From Ligula intestinalis (lineage: Eukaryota > Platyhelminthes > Cestoda > Diphyllobothriidea > Diphyllobothriidae), in the NCBI GenBank assembly GCA_036362985.1, contig JAYGXS010000006.1, positions 18,580,261-18,644,260 on the forward strand: a stretch of 64,000 bases of DNA. The letters run 5' to 3'. Position 1 is the stretch's first letter. Each line of letters opens with the position of its first letter. Both the position numbers and the translations under genes were made by a program. Positions 43,295 through 55,022 of this stretch are shown piece after piece. The notes below the pieces were generated by a model. That model saw only the letters and a list, made by a program, of their open reading frames with translations, was not told where the DNA came from and did not search any database.

Positions 43295-43975
43295 AATGTA
43301 ACACTGCAGTTTACTACATTTTACTAACTACTTATTTATTTGCAGTAAGCCTATTTTCTTGTTTATGTGTTCAGCATTTGCCAATCCATTGCACTACCCA
43401 CACGGAAATCTTTATCATCCTGTGGTTAAGTTTAGTTTTGTCAGTTGCGTGTTTTCCTGGCAGTTACAGCTCGCTCGTCGCTTGACGGTGGTCAGTCAAG
43501 TTTACAGGGCTCCACTACGCCCCCGCTCCTCCCCTCGCCCCTCGCTCCTTACAACGACACCTTTGCACACTGCACTCTGCCTGCGCGTGGCTCGCACACA
43601 GGCACACACGCGCGCTCGTTAGCTCGCTAGCAAGGGATTTATGCAGACGGCCGAGCAAGAGATGGTCCTTGTGTCGATCTTTTTGTTTCTTACGGTCTTA
43701 CTCGCAGGTGCCGATGCAGGGACAGGCCCGGGGTTCTGAATTGTTCAGCTGCTTTTTATGACGGAGTGATGAGGGGTTGCTGGTATCCGTCCTGAGGGGA
43801 AGGGAAGGTGGCGTGCGGTTTCTGGTTGCCTATTGATTGTAGCTCTTGAAATAACTTCCTATTATTTTTTTACTTTTCTGCGCTCTACTTTTTATCATCT
43901 TTTTCTTTCCTCTAATTTGATCCACCGGTTTATCCACTTTTACCACCGGTTTGCTGTTACTGTGGTGGTACTAAT
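43295..43975 (+). repeat. Interspersed repeat family F4, copy 3
   Basis: Collinear with 34840-35560: TATTTTCTTGTTTATGTGTT, CACACGGAAATCTTTATCAT, a C-rich block, GTCGATCTTTTTGTTTCTTA and TTTTACCACCGGTTTG. Confidence 0.65.
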
Positions 43976-44445
43976 AAGGAGTTGTTGCCCCTAGCGATTC
44001 CGAGAGCCCATGCACCATTTGACACGAGCGCGATATTAATCAGTTGCTACCTCGAAGTTTATCGAATTTTTGAGTACGCTTATACCTATGTGTTTTTCCT
44101 CCTCAGCTCAGAACATTATTCAGTTTCCCTGGTAGAAGGTCGTTGTCTTACTTTAACAGGCCAGGTGCAGTCGTCTGTTGTGGAAGTTGTGGTCGAACCC
44201 TTTCTCTCACTGATGACAAAATTTAAGCTGTGCCTGTTTCCTTAATGTCCCAGCCAGTGAGTTGCTATCATCAGGAGACTCCGTCAGACCGGAATATATG
44301 TTCCCCACATCTGAATTATGACGCAAAGGCGCATGCAATATATGGTTGGAGGTAAAAGGGGCCCTTTGTTTACGAAATGTGATTTCAGTTGCATGGTGCA
44401 CTTATTTTACTGCATAACATGTCTAGACAGACATTTTGCCGGCAG
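43976..44445. other. No gene recognised
   Basis: An 87-codon frame at 43982-44245 has no domain. CACTGATGACAAAATTTAAG near 44208 lacks a hammerhead GAAA. Confidence 0.35.
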
Positions 44446-44449
44446 AGAC

Positions 44450-44770
44450 GATCGATAGTGGAATGGCAATTTCTAGCTTATTAGCCATCACCAGCCAGTC
44501 GTATTAAACCCCAAGTGGTGAACCACTCGAGGCTGGAACTCGCGACCTTTTCCATTGCAGTCCAACCCTATAACTGTTGAACCGCGAGTTCTTTTTCGTA
44601 CCAATTTAGGTCGGGGAGCAGAGCAATTAACACTCGCTGCTGAACGTTTACCGAGCGATAACGGAACTCGCTTGTCTCACTCTGCCTTGGTCTCATTTCT
44701 CGGGCCCTGACAGTTAGAGCGTTAGACTCTGATCAAAAATACCGCGAGTTCGAGGCTCGGGTGGTGTTCG
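44450..44770. mobile_element. Head-to-head pair of tRNA-derived SINEs
   Basis: A minus copy (44450-44595: AATGGCAATTTCTAGC, TAGCCATCACCAGCCAG, GAGGCTGGAACTCGC) is followed by a linker (TCTCATTTCTCGGGC) and a plus head (44705-44770: GTTAGACTCTGATCA, CGCGAGTTCGAGGCTC). The same linker-plus-head layout occurs at 53150-53395. Confidence 0.65.
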
Positions 44771-45450
44771 AGCTCGTAAAATTCACTGCTAGATTTCGAC
44801 TTGTGAGGACAAGTTAAAATGTCGTTGATCACGCTTTTGCGCATAGATTGAGATATTTGCCATCATTGCAAATATCCTTAAATCCACAAAAAAAACAGCG
44901 AGGTTATCATGAGGATGTTCGTGAATCTCAATCAAATCTCTGCGGAAACGATAACGAACCATTCTACGGTCGTCATTCCATTTGAAGAGCATAAATTCTT
45001 ATTTACTGGCAGAGGAGATGAGGGTTACGATGAAACAGTCGGTATCCCGTTAGGTAGGTCCGCACCCCCCCAAAGTATCCGTTTTTTTACCACGCTGGTA
45101 GAGGCTACGCGGAAGCTCCTGACAGGTTAGCCGATATCTCTGAAATGTTTTGTTTTTCAAATTAGAAAGGAGTGCTTAACAGAGCTCACAGTACGCACTA
45201 ACTAGACATTTTTTGAATAAAGGTGCACGTAATGGTGGGCTTCTTTTTGGTTCCTCGTTTTTACAACATAACCATAGTGGCAGTGTATCTTTGCTATCAA
45301 TCGTAAAAGTAGGGTGGTTCTTTATCGACTGACTGTGGACCTGTACAAATACCAAGTTGTATTTCCGAAAAATATGGCAGAAACATTTTTAGGCTTTCAG
45401 CTGCTTGTGTAGTTACCTATTGGATTTGATTAAAATTCAAGTTCAAGTAG
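44771..45450. other. No gene recognised
   Basis: Short frames only. Confidence 0.4.
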
Positions 45451-45451
45451 T

Positions 45452-45505
45452 TCGTATTTTTGATGCTGGTTCCCCAGGTCGTCGTTAGACTTGAGCAATG
45501 GAGTA
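45452..45505 (-). ncRNA. Decayed PLE terminal repeat with hammerhead-like core
   Basis: Reverse strand GCTCAAGTCTAACGACGACC, TGGGGAACCAGCATCAAAAATAC corresponds to 24365-24405. CTGATGA has become CTAACGA and GAAA is CAAA, so it should be inactive. Confidence 0.55.
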
Positions 45506-45918
45506 CATCGATCGCGATTCCCGCTAAAAAAGTTTCAGGGAAATATAGAAGAGATAAAAAGCCAATCAATGCGGACTGATGAACATGATGGCCACTTATC
45601 GGCGCAAACACCAAATAAGTATCAATTTTTAAGGAATGTAAACTGTTAATTTCCACAAGTTTGACGACGACGATGACGACCTGGGAAAGCAAAATCGAAG
45701 ATATGTGAAATATTTTTTTCCCTTTTCCCAAGAACAAATTTGCCCTTAAATTATATTTCTTGGGATACCTACCGGCTTTTGCATTCATTCCTTCGTCTGT
45801 GATCGGATCGGTGTAAAGAGCTCGTAGCTTCACGAGTGCGACGCGACTTTTCTGATGGACCGTTTTTTTTCCTGCATTTATATCCCCTCGGAATGCACAC
45901 TACCTTATTTCCTCAGCA

Positions 45919-46017
45919 CATTTTTGGTGGTAACGCGCCCGTGCTTAGGTTAAGCAATCCTGACATATTTTGCAAGGACTGCAGTGCTGCAAATGTTGCT
46001 GCCAACATCTGTGCCAG
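45919..46017 (+). CDS. Candidate internal exon, unrecognised
   Basis: A strong acceptor (CCTTATTTCCTCAG ending about 45918) and donor GTAAGC after GCCAGT near 46018 bracket an open frame reading H-I-F-G-G-N-A-P-V-L, I-F-C-K-D-C-S-A-A-N-V-A. No domain is known to me, and no partner exon was found. Confidence 0.25.
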
Positions 46018-46169
46018 TGTAAGCAAATTAACGCGAATGTCGCGCTACGAAATCGATGGTCGAACTACCGGATCTCCAAGACCAAAAAGTATAAATGCGT
46101 GTTCGGGGGAGGAAATCTGTCAAAACAGCCCCTGTGCCAACAGTAAACTTGTGTCACTGTTATTTTAAA

Positions 46170-46554
46170 AATAGTAAGTCTCCTTAGGCATTTTAGCCTC
46201 AATACACAAAGTATTGACAGCTACGGGAACCTAGTTGACGTCACCTTTTCAGGGCTATCTTCTGGTTCCTAGCCCAGTCTGCTTTATGCTCCATGGCGTT
46301 GGTGCATAGAGTTTCAAGTGCCTATCTCATGGAATTTTGATGAATTTAGTGCGAAACCTGTTACATACACACGCACGACAATTCACCCGTTGATTTCGAC
46401 GATGGGTAGCCGCTTGCTCCAACAGGACGCAGCAAACTTGAAGTAAGCCGAGGCAGACACTAAGGTAAGCTAGGCAAGCTGCACGAAGGCTACAACAGAC
46501 TAAAGCAACGCAGCGAACTACCGCGAACGAAAACAGGAGTTAAAGTAGACTCGC
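46170..46554. other. No gene recognised
   Basis: Nothing specific. Confidence 0.35.
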
Positions 46555-46725
46555 GGGGAACCTGCCCCCTCACTCGCCGCTCCCACTCCCGTTTCCGGTG
46601 TAAAGACAGAGTCAATAAGACCGGGGATGAAGGAGGGTGTAGATGGCTGGCGAGATAGCCACTCAAAACGCGCACACTTAACTCCGCCAACTCGCTAGGT
46701 AGGCTCCGCGTGCGCGGTTGCACAC
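46555..46725 (+). repeat. Repeat family F5 copy
   Basis: CCGGTGTAAAGACAGAGTC, AAGACCGGGGATGAAGGAGG and TAGATGGCTGGCGAG follow the F5 order of 29470-29520. Confidence 0.45.
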
Positions 46726-46844
46726 ACACAATCAGTTCACGCTGCATCCCAACTGGATGATTTTTCTTAGAAAGAAGGCATCTTGCATTTTATGAGGTAA
46801 TATTACATTGTTTAAAAGAATACAAAGCTGTGGTCACTGGAACA

Positions 46845-47320
46845 GCACTTATATTAGCCTGATGTTTCGGCTTCATACAAGAGGCCATCGTCAGAGAGGA
46901 TGAGAGAACAGCAAGCAACGACAGGTTTTGTAGTCCAACTATGAGGAAATGGGGGTGGGGGAGGGGGGGGGGAGTAGCATTAGTGATTGGTTGAGTCCAC
47001 GCTCAAGTCTCGCCTCGGCGTGCGGCCTTGGCACCGTAGCATGCGTACTTGACCTGGCAGCATGCGTGTCTGGACACGAACTGAGCTGTGCGTCTTGGTC
47101 GTGCCAACGCCGGGCAAAATAACAGGATGGTATATTCACATGCCTGTTGATGGAGTAGGAGTCTGACATCCAAGCCTCCAGTAGTTCTCGCCCCGTTTTA
47201 TTACTGGCTCGGGCCATTATCTGCGTGCCCGTGAAGTCGAATTCATGGTATTCTTCCACAGTGTAGGTAGCGATCTGGGCCAGTGAGTCACCTTTCCACA
47301 CTGTCCATTTAAACTGCGTT
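46845..47320 (-). mobile_element. Penelope-like element 3' fragment
   Basis: Reverse strand: PLE endonuclease C-terminal block (A-T-Y-T-V-E-E-Y-H-E-F-D-F, then R-E-L-L-E-A-W-M-S-D, Y-S-I-N-R-H-V-N) at 47300-47110, a G-rich (C-rich on -) run at 46950-46972, then a terminal repeat with hammerhead-like core at 46905-46855. RT is absent. Confidence 0.7.
46855..46905 (-). ncRNA. Hammerhead-like motif in PLE terminal repeat
   Basis: Reverse strand: CTGACGA (46894-46888), stem GGCCTC/GAAGCC with one mismatch, loop TTGTAT, GAAA (46868-46865), CATC, AGGC. The stem III pair next to the core is mismatched (C-A). Confidence 0.55.
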
Positions 47321-49864
47321 ATTTGCGAGCTAAGTCATAACGTGGTCTGCCCTGTATAACAGCAACAACAGTCGCAACATGGTGCTAAATAAACGACGTC
47401 AGAGAGCTCATTGTTTAGAAATTCCCTACGTTTTTAGAAAAGCGAGCAATTTGCATTGAAACGAGGACGCGTGCATAGGAGAACGAAGCCCAGCCCTCCG
47501 GAGAGTAGCCAGCTAACCCTCACATGACCTTGACTCCGCCCAATTATCTGGTTGCACAAACCATCCTGACCTTGGAGCAGCCAATTAGCGCAGCGGTGAA
47601 CAAGAACGTTGTTGGCGTTTTTCGCTTCGGTTAAAATGCTACGTATACAGTTCGACTGTTGGCTTCGATTAAGCTTACCATGTGCTCCACAGTAGACAGG
47701 TACTATGACGTACGCCGAGTTTTTACTAAGAATAAACTTTCACAACATTTACCTCACTTTCGGTTCCATTCCCTAACCTAAGCCAAAGGTCAAGACAGAG
47801 ACAAAAACACTGGATGCAGGAGAGCGCACAGGTGACTGATGCCACGATGTTCACATCGTGGAATTTCCCAAACATAACATCTCATTGCTGAGAACCATGA
47901 GTGTCCTTAACAAAATTCAAATATTACTATGCCTAGTATCAAGCAAGAACCTTTCCATAATAAGCTACCTCTATAAAAAACGCTCTAGTGAGCTATTCAG
48001 CTGACAAATATATGTGAACTTCACCATCTTACAAGGCATAAAAAATTTAAAAATGGTGATCTTTGAACGAATTTTTGTTTTTTTTCTGAGTAATAGTGAT
48101 GCAATTTCAGTTGGAAATTAAAGAAGTGTTTTGCTCTTAATACTGGGGCGTTTTCTGTTATCCTTAATAACTTTAAGCCAATTTTATAAGATTGGAAATA
48201 ACCAAATAGTGCCCACAATGGAACCTCGGTTAACGAGTTTAATCCATGTCGGCACCATGTCCGTCATATGAAACGCTCGTTTGCGAAAAGTAGCCAATCA
48301 AATATAATCACTTCACTGATTGGCTGCAGGTGACCGAGGACACACCCCAGAGCAAGACTCCGTGGCGGATACAGGCACAAACATCTCGTTAACGCAGCAA
48401 AAGCCCGTCAATTGAAACAAATTTCTGCTAGAGGCTCGCCCGTTATCGGAAATGCCCTTCTGTAAAAAAGGATCTCGTCACATGTTTTAAATGTAATATA
48501 GTTTCTTTTCGCAATTGATTTCCAGGGTAACTGTACGCGTTTTGTTTCCAGTCCCGAATCTCCGTGTGATAAAACAAAATGACGTCAAAACAGGTTATTA
48601 CTGCTTCTTGTGGCAAAAGAAACATCAACAAATTAGCAAAAATAATTTTAGAAACTGAATTCGTTTCTTGTTTCTAAAAAATAGTGAGGTTGTTTACGCT
48701 TGCATTTATCTGATTTTCATTGACTTAAGAGCATATCTTCGGGTTCCAGGAGGAATTTTTTTGAAAAATTGGCTGCTTATCTATATGTTCCTTAACACCG
48801 GAACACACAGAAGAAAAAGAGGCTTTTGTTCTGCCATTCAAAAAAGCGTAGACCTTCCGAAACTTAACTTACCTTCTTTGCTTCTCCGGGTATAAATACG
48901 CTGTGCTCATCGAAGTATCCTTGAAATTCAGTGGGAATACCATTGGGAGATTGATGTTGCACTCGTGCAGTAAACAAGCCCAACTTAAGTACGGCCTACT
49001 TCTGTCGTCTGCGTAATCCGAAAAAAACCTCCTAGTTTGCAATTTTTCCCTGCGTGATGCAGTTCTAATTGATTTACGCGTTTTCATCCCGTGCTGGATT
49101 TGCGCGTCTTGCGGGCAAAGCTCGGCGACCGTTCCATTTTTTACACCTTTTCCCCCCTCTCTTTCTCTCGCTCTGTCTGACGGATGCAGAAGCAAAACTT
49201 GTCGTGCATCCTGTGTCTGTAATTATGCGTTTTCTCCCTCCCCTCCCCCCTCATCTTCCTGCTTCTCATAGTCCGCTGTTTTTTTCTCCACTGAGATCGG
49301 CTGTACAGAAAGTCGACAAAGCAGAGTCAAGTGAATCCCGCACAGTCTTTTCAGGACTGGGACGGTTGCATTAGCCTCAGTAAATGTTATGTCAACAACA
49401 TGATGGGCTCCGATTTCTTTGCTACATTCACCGGTACTATTCTGCAACTCGGATTACTAAAATAAACGAAACTAAAGTAGGTGAAAACTAAACTAACTCG
49501 ACTAAAAACTAGACGATAACTAATAAAAGTAAACGTTGGACGCTAAACGTTTCCGTGTGGGGAGTGCAATGTGGGTGGACTGTGTCGTAAATTGTTGGTG
49601 AGAAATCATGCCTATAACCACGAAATAAGCAAGCAGTTGTGCAAATTAAGCTTCATGAGCCCGAAACCAGACCGTTATCTAATCTGTTTTCGAAAGTCAC
49701 GTAAAAGTGCAGGTTATAGGTTGAGGCCTCACGAAGGGTAAATTTTTCCCATCGTCGGGCCGATCTAAGCGCATCGCGCCCAAATAGTTCGCCATAAAAG
49801 CGAACTTCCGTGTCCCAGGAAGCAATTGAGAAGAAGAAGAAGACTCGCTCGCTGGTACAATATG
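47321..49864. other. No gene recognised
   Basis: Largely AT-rich. A pyrimidine-rich stretch lies at 49140-49290. A SINE-like or F5-like scrap occurs near 47780-47830 (GTCAAGACAGAGAC). No exon could be supported. Confidence 0.4.
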
Positions 49865-49920
49865 TTTATTCGCCTGACGTTTCGATATCCGTCGCGGATT
49901 CGTCCTCAGAGACATGAGTA
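49865..49920 (-). ncRNA. Hammerhead-like motif, PLE subfamily B
   Basis: Reverse strand: TGTCT, CTGAGGA (49909-49903), C, stem GAATCC/GGATATC (one bulge), loop GCGAC, GAAA, CGTC, AGGCG. Stem I TGTCT/AGGCG pairs fully with two G-U pairs. Nearly identical to the motif at 63940-63990. All core boxes are intact. Confidence 0.65.
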
Positions 49921-50229
49921 GCATGTCTTCTTCGCAAGTGCAGGTTATGTTTGCAAAAAATAAGCAACAAAAACTCAGAAGGAAAGACTGGCCTTCTGCT
50001 CGGCTCTTCCACATGATTGCTCTTAGAAGCCACCTAATCCCGTTGGCCTAGCATTCGGTAGTTGAGCAGAAAGACCACAGCAATACCAATATCTCTTTGG
50101 CCGTATTTTCCCCTGTACGGCCAGCATAGATGCTTCATGGTGAAATAATCAACCAAAAAGCTTTTATGGATTGAATTTTGGGTGTTTATTGAAGGTCTTT
50201 AACAAACATAAATGTTGGGATCACCGATC

Positions 50230-50500
50230 TAGGTGTTGAACTATGTACTTTCCGGTTTTGCCCTGGAGCTCACTTAAGAGCTCTCACAGGCAGCCGCATA
50301 ACGAATAGTAGGATAAGATTAAATGGATCCGACAAAAGGGAACCGAGATGGCAGTTTCTGGCTTGTTGGCCGTCATTAGCCAGTCATACCCAATCTCAAG
50401 GATCGGAACTTCCTTGGTAGAGTGGTAAACTCAATGACCAGAGGTCCCGGGTTCGAATCTCGGGTGTTCATACCCTTGAGATTGGGTAGAAGGGATGAGG
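50230..50500. mobile_element. SINE composite with inverted internal junction
   Basis: Extended body and reversed tail (ATGGATCCGACAAAAGG, TTGGCCGTCATTAGCCAG) on - are joined at about 50408 to a + head (TTGGTAGAGTGGTAAACTC A-box, GGGTTCGAATCTCGG B-box). CCCAATCTCAAGG at 50389 faces CCTTGAGATTGGG at 50473, so the segment can fold. Confidence 0.65.
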
Positions 50501-51339
50501 ACATGGACCGCTGCCATGTCTTTAGACTGATGTTTCAGACACTCGATCGGTTCCGTCACCAGTGTAACGTGGTGCTTTTTCTTGTTTGCCATGACCGGCA
50601 GCATGCCTGCTATTATATTCAGGCTTCACGTACGAACTTTGACCTGCCTATTCGCTGCTGCTTGACCGTGAGGTAGACCGCTGGTGGGCTCGGGCGACCT
50701 TTGTCCCCCTCGTGGCTGTCGTAATTGTTGGCAAGTCAGCGTGCTTTCTGAGCTGCCCCTCGTTGGCCGACGGACTATTCAGTTGTCGCTGCTCGCACGA
50801 TTTGATGTCAATCTCGTGGGCTAGACGATAAGGTGGTGTTACACTTTGGTCACGTGGTCCCTGGTCGGCTTTCCTCGTATCTTCCTCTGTCCCGTCAGTA
50901 ACCGTGTGACCAGTGTGGAACATTACCTCACCACCGCGCCCACGAGATTGACATCAAATCACACGGGCAGCGACAAATTATTGGTTCAAATTAAACAATG
51001 AGGTCAGTTTTGTCTTCGCGGTGGCGATTTCCATCGTGCATGAAACAGGTTACGAGGACAGCAGACTTGCGCTGCATCTACCTTGCTAAACCTCGTATAC
51101 CCTTCCGTGGAAAAAAACAATTCAAGTAGACTGGAGACCAAATTGGGCGCTGGGGTGGACAACTTTAAAGAGTCGCACACGAGCAAATTTCCACAGCAGC
51201 AATGGGCTCGGATCGAATTCAACCCGAGTAATATTGCTCCTAAGGCGAATTTTGTAGTAGCTACGTTCGGTGCCCTTCTAAGACAGATCAGGAGTAAGGA
51301 AAACGCTGCCTCCGCCGGTGGCTTTCCATGGGGAGATTC
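50501..51339. other. No gene recognised
   Basis: TTTGATGTCAATCTCGTGGG at 50801 and its complement CCACGAGATTGACATCAAAT near 50938 form an inverted repeat of about 22 bp. Its origin is unknown. Confidence 0.5.
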
Positions 51340-51830
51340 AGGTCATTGCTGGTTCGGTTGTTTGTTTAAAATGCTTCAGCTTACGCCGGAAGGAGAGGGA
51401 GAAGAGAGCGGGAGAATATTAGTTTTGCCGTCTAAGTTGAAAAGTCACTGCGCGCAGATCGCCTGCGCAACGCGTCGCTAAACTTGCACGTGCCTGCCCA
51501 TGCGCGGCGGATGCCGCCGTCCCGCTGACTTCCTGAACTCAAGGGTGTTTGTCTCTCTCGCTCTCACCTTTGTACACCTTTGACTTCTTGCACTGCCACT
51601 GCCACCACTACCGGTTTTTGTTTTTTGGCTTCCCGTTTTTCAGTACCACCTGTTCTGACCTCTACGGGTGCGGAGATGGTTGCGCCGTTCATTTTCTCAG
51701 TCGCAATGTTAACCATAATGTGCAAATGTGTTTTCTTTAAAGACGTATTACTCAAATGGGGTTGGTACTATCGATCATCACGGGGCCTAGTCAGAGGACA
51801 CGCCAGGAAGCCGACTTTTGAATGCACGTC
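51340..51830 (+). repeat. Repeat family F3, copy 1
   Basis: TGGTTCGGTTGTTTGTTTAA, GTCACTGCGCGCAGATCGCC, GGATGCCGCCGTCCCGC, CTGAACTCAAGGGTGTTTGT, CTACCGGTTTTTG and AATGGGGTTGGTACTATCGA recur at 56150-56480 and 57430-57810 in the same order. A frame of 132 codons crosses it but has no domain. Confidence 0.7.
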
Positions 51831-52079
51831 TGGGGTTCGCTTACTGCGAAGAAGTCAGAGCGGCATCGACGAGGTCACAGGACGATGGACGGTCAAGCAG
51901 TCAACAACAGGCAGTTCCTTTGTCCCTAGCATGTCATCATAGCCGCAATTGTCAGCAAGGATGGTTTCCAGCAATTGCTTATGTCACGAACCACGGAATA
52001 TCCACAGCACGGACTCCCGCTTCAGCAGAAGCTGGGAGAGGGTTTCGGTCAGGAGAAAGGACTGTGTTCCTGATCGCAG

Positions 52080-52430
52080 TGCATGTAGTTAATAAGTAAG
52101 GCCCTAGTTAGTGCGACCCCGGTTCCTTGTGGGAAGAAAAGAAGGGAAGACGGCAAATGAAAAGGGTAGCTTATACGGTAGGAGTAGGGAATAGGTAGGA
52201 GAAAGTTGACTGTCGGAAGATCCGCAACTGTAGGCCAAAGGGCCGCGTCAGAAGTAAGTGTAATCTCTGCAGCCGTCACATGATATCCTGTGTGAGGTAG
52301 CCACAGGAAGATGATTGACCAGACTGGTGCATGCGCACTTCCTGGCGACCGCAGGGGGTTGAGCATTGGCACAGTTTGCGGCACCTGTGATTGGCTGTCT
52401 GACAAACGACTGCGAATGACATGACGTGAC
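52080..52430 (+). repeat. Interspersed repeat family R, copy 4
   Basis: ACCCCGGTTCCTTGTGGGAA, GGGAATAGGTAGGAGAAAG and TGTGATTGGCTGTCTGAC are family blocks. The TTTATT block is altered. Confidence 0.55.
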
Positions 52431-53149
52431 CTCATGTGGGGCGTGGCGAAGAGCACCACATGCTCACCGTGTTGACGAAGCCCACCCTCCCAGACTGCAG
52501 GCTCTGTGCTGGTGCGAGCATTAAAGTCATGAGCCCATTGAAATCCTTTGTTTCCACATGAAAGGATTTTTAGTGGCCTTTTTACAAGGGCAACGAAAGT
52601 ACTTTTCTTAATAGGCAAAAAGAAGGAACCCTGTCACGTGTCTTGCTTAATTGACAACATTCGCGGTCGTGTGGGCGTCTGAAGAAAAGGGCTTTATTCA
52701 CCGGGGAAATGACAATTCCATGTCTGCTATTCTTAAGGGAACGTATTACATCCCGACTAGTGTAATTGCGTTGGATAAAAAAGGTAAATCTTCTTACAAA
52801 AAACCAGACAATAAAAAACAGCATTAGCAAGCGCAAGAACAACAACGATGGCAGTTGGGAGAGTGAGAGAGAGAGAGCGAGTTCGCTAGCACGCGCACGG
52901 TGGCGTGACAGCGGCGGAAGTGACGGCCACAAGTTCCCACGGCCACTGAGCCTGCGGTATAATCGATAATCTTACCACGTCTGGGCAATAGTGCGCACAT
53001 GGGTTTGCGACCTTAGTTACGCCTGCGCAGAGCATCTTTCAACCAATCAATTACGCGCTCGAATCGCATTGCGGACTCTGGAAGGACTTAATCCTGCCTT
53101 TGAAATATGAGCCCAGTGTGTTAAGTGAAACAGAGCTTTTGACACCAGG
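52431..53149. other. No gene recognised; (GA)n at 52860-52882
   Basis: Short GA microsatellite. Segments at 52560-52740 (ATGAAAGGATTTTTAGTGGCC, then AAAGTACTTTTC, TTAATTGAC) resemble 53520-53700, another local duplication. Confidence 0.45.
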
Positions 53150-53395
53150 AAGGAGTGATTTGCGACTGCTGCAACGCGTTCGGTCCTGGACGCGCTCTAA
53201 CCACTAAGCCAGGAGCTCGTTAACCGACCGCTAACTGAACTTACTTTTCCCACTTTGCTTTGGATCTCATTTCTCGGGCTCTTACAGGTAGGGCGTTAGA
53301 CTCTGATCGAATAGGTTGCGAGTGCGAGGCTCAGATGTGACACCACTTATAAGCCAGAAATGGCCATTCCAGTCTACCTTGCCTTTGTCGGCAAT
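53150..53395. mobile_element. SINE head pair with linker
   Basis: Reversed head (GCGCTCTAACCACTAAGCC), linker TTGGATCTCATTTCTCGGGC, then + head (GTTAGACTCTGATCGAATAG, TTGCGAGTGCGAGGCTC) and tail (GCCAGAAATGGCCATTCC). Same composite as 44450-44770. Confidence 0.6.
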
Positions 53396-54017
53396 ACTAC
53401 CTACAGGAGAGGTTGTTGGTCAAGACAAAACTATGGCCCTCGCCGTTGCAACTAAGCCCTCCCCTCTCACCGAGACTGCGTGGTCTGTCCCGACGCGAGC
53501 ATTGATGTCATGAGTTAGTGGATGCCATTTTACATGGTCTTCTTAAAGCCACCGAAAGTACTTTTCCAAATGGGAAAAGTAATCACCCCCTCACTTGTCA
53601 TGCTTAATTGACCACACGTGCACCCAAGCGGGCTTTTGAGGTAAAGTACAGAAGAGAACGACGATTCCTTACGGGCAATTTAGAGCAAAATATCACGTCC
53701 CTGGCGAGTAGTGGAATAAGCAAGTAGGTTTGTTTTTTTTTGAAAAATGAAAAACTACTCTATTGACGAAGAAAAAGGCTACTGCGCGGCTAAAATTGCT
53801 CCAAGTGCACAACTAGTCAGTACTATTTCTAGATGCATTGGCATCTTTCCTCCTCGAATATTTGGTAGAATCAGCCGGGTTATTGAGGACTTTAGACGGA
53901 TTGAATCTCGACTTCGACAAATAAGCCCAGTGCGTTAGCTGGGGCAGAGATTTTGTCAGCAGAAAAGAGTGTTTGATCGAAGTTTCGCATCCCAGGTTTG
54001 CGTATGTGTGTAGAGAA
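53396..54017. other. No gene recognised
   Basis: Includes the local duplicate of 52560-52740 at 53520-53700. Nothing coding is recognised. Confidence 0.4.
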
Positions 54018-54095
54018 AGACGAAGGCACGTCGATAACCGGAATCATGGTTTTATTCGAACTCCTACTGGAGTCCATCGTCAGATATGAAAGCAT
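54018..54095 (-). mobile_element. PLE terminal repeat (subfamily A), solo, with 12-bp deletion
   Basis: Reverse strand carries CTGACGATGGACTCC, AGTAGGAGTTCGAATAAAAC and CATGATTCCGGTTATCGACG, matching 16262-16345. AAGCTCAGACGA is missing between two CGAA copies, removing the last A of GAAA, stem III and the cleavage site. Confidence 0.65.
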
Positions 54096-54890
54096 GAGTA
54101 CTTAGGAAATCTCTGCTTCTAACGCCCTAATTAAATTATTTTTTGTAGTCTGTGACTCAGATATTGCCATAAAACGATGTCCGCCTGCAAACTATTCTAT
54201 TTGCAATTCCCGCGACCTAAGTACCCTTCAGAAAATGCCAAATCGTTGCCTGATTATTATCATCATCACCCTCAGTCCCATAACTGAAATTTATTTGATG
54301 GGCGAAGTAAAATTAGGGACAAAAACGAGGATGATAGCTAATGCTGATTTCTGGCCTATCCGTAGTCGTTAGTTAACTATACCCCACCCTTAGGTTTTGA
54401 AATAACCCCTCTCTCGTGGACAGAACTGACGACTTGTTTTTTTTAGAAATCCAACGTCAACTTCCCAGGCCCCCTCTATCCTGTCGGTAGCGGTCGGTTA
54501 TATGCAAATGTTAGTAGAGGAGCGTTCATCGACCGTGTTTACGAAAAAAGATGTCCCGGCTGTGCCTAAGCCCCCCCTTCCCTCCTCGAGCCCCACCAGC
54601 AGCCAAAGGCAGATGCGCATTGCTAACCAAACATCAGGGTTAACGGCCACCGAGACTGGAACCTGCGATATTGTTGTTAGTTAGGAGTCTAACGCTTTAT
54701 TCTGCTGAGCCATGGACTCGGTGCCTTGCTGGTTTTGATTGGCGATATTGACATTGGTGGATTGGCGTTCACTGATCTCGTCAGACACGTTTTGGCCCAA
54801 CAGCAGGATACTAACCTAACGGTAACAATCACAGTATCACCCTGCGTCGCGGCACTGTAGTGCGGCACTGCTGACTGGCGTAGAGGAATG
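54096..54890. other. No gene recognised
   Basis: Nothing specific. Confidence 0.35.
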
Positions 54891-54891
54891 T

Positions 54892-54943
54892 CATGGTGGT
54901 GATGGTGATGGTGATGGTGATGGTGATGGTGATGGTGATGGTG

Positions 54944-55012
<69 letters not shown>

Positions 55013-55022
55013 NNNNNNNNNN

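Noticed and set aside
44205..44230. CTGATGA box as a possible hammerhead
   Set aside because: No stem II or GAAA box follows at the right distance.
49069..49374. 101-codon frame as a gene
   Set aside because: It is a translated pyrimidine-rich tract without domain or splice support.
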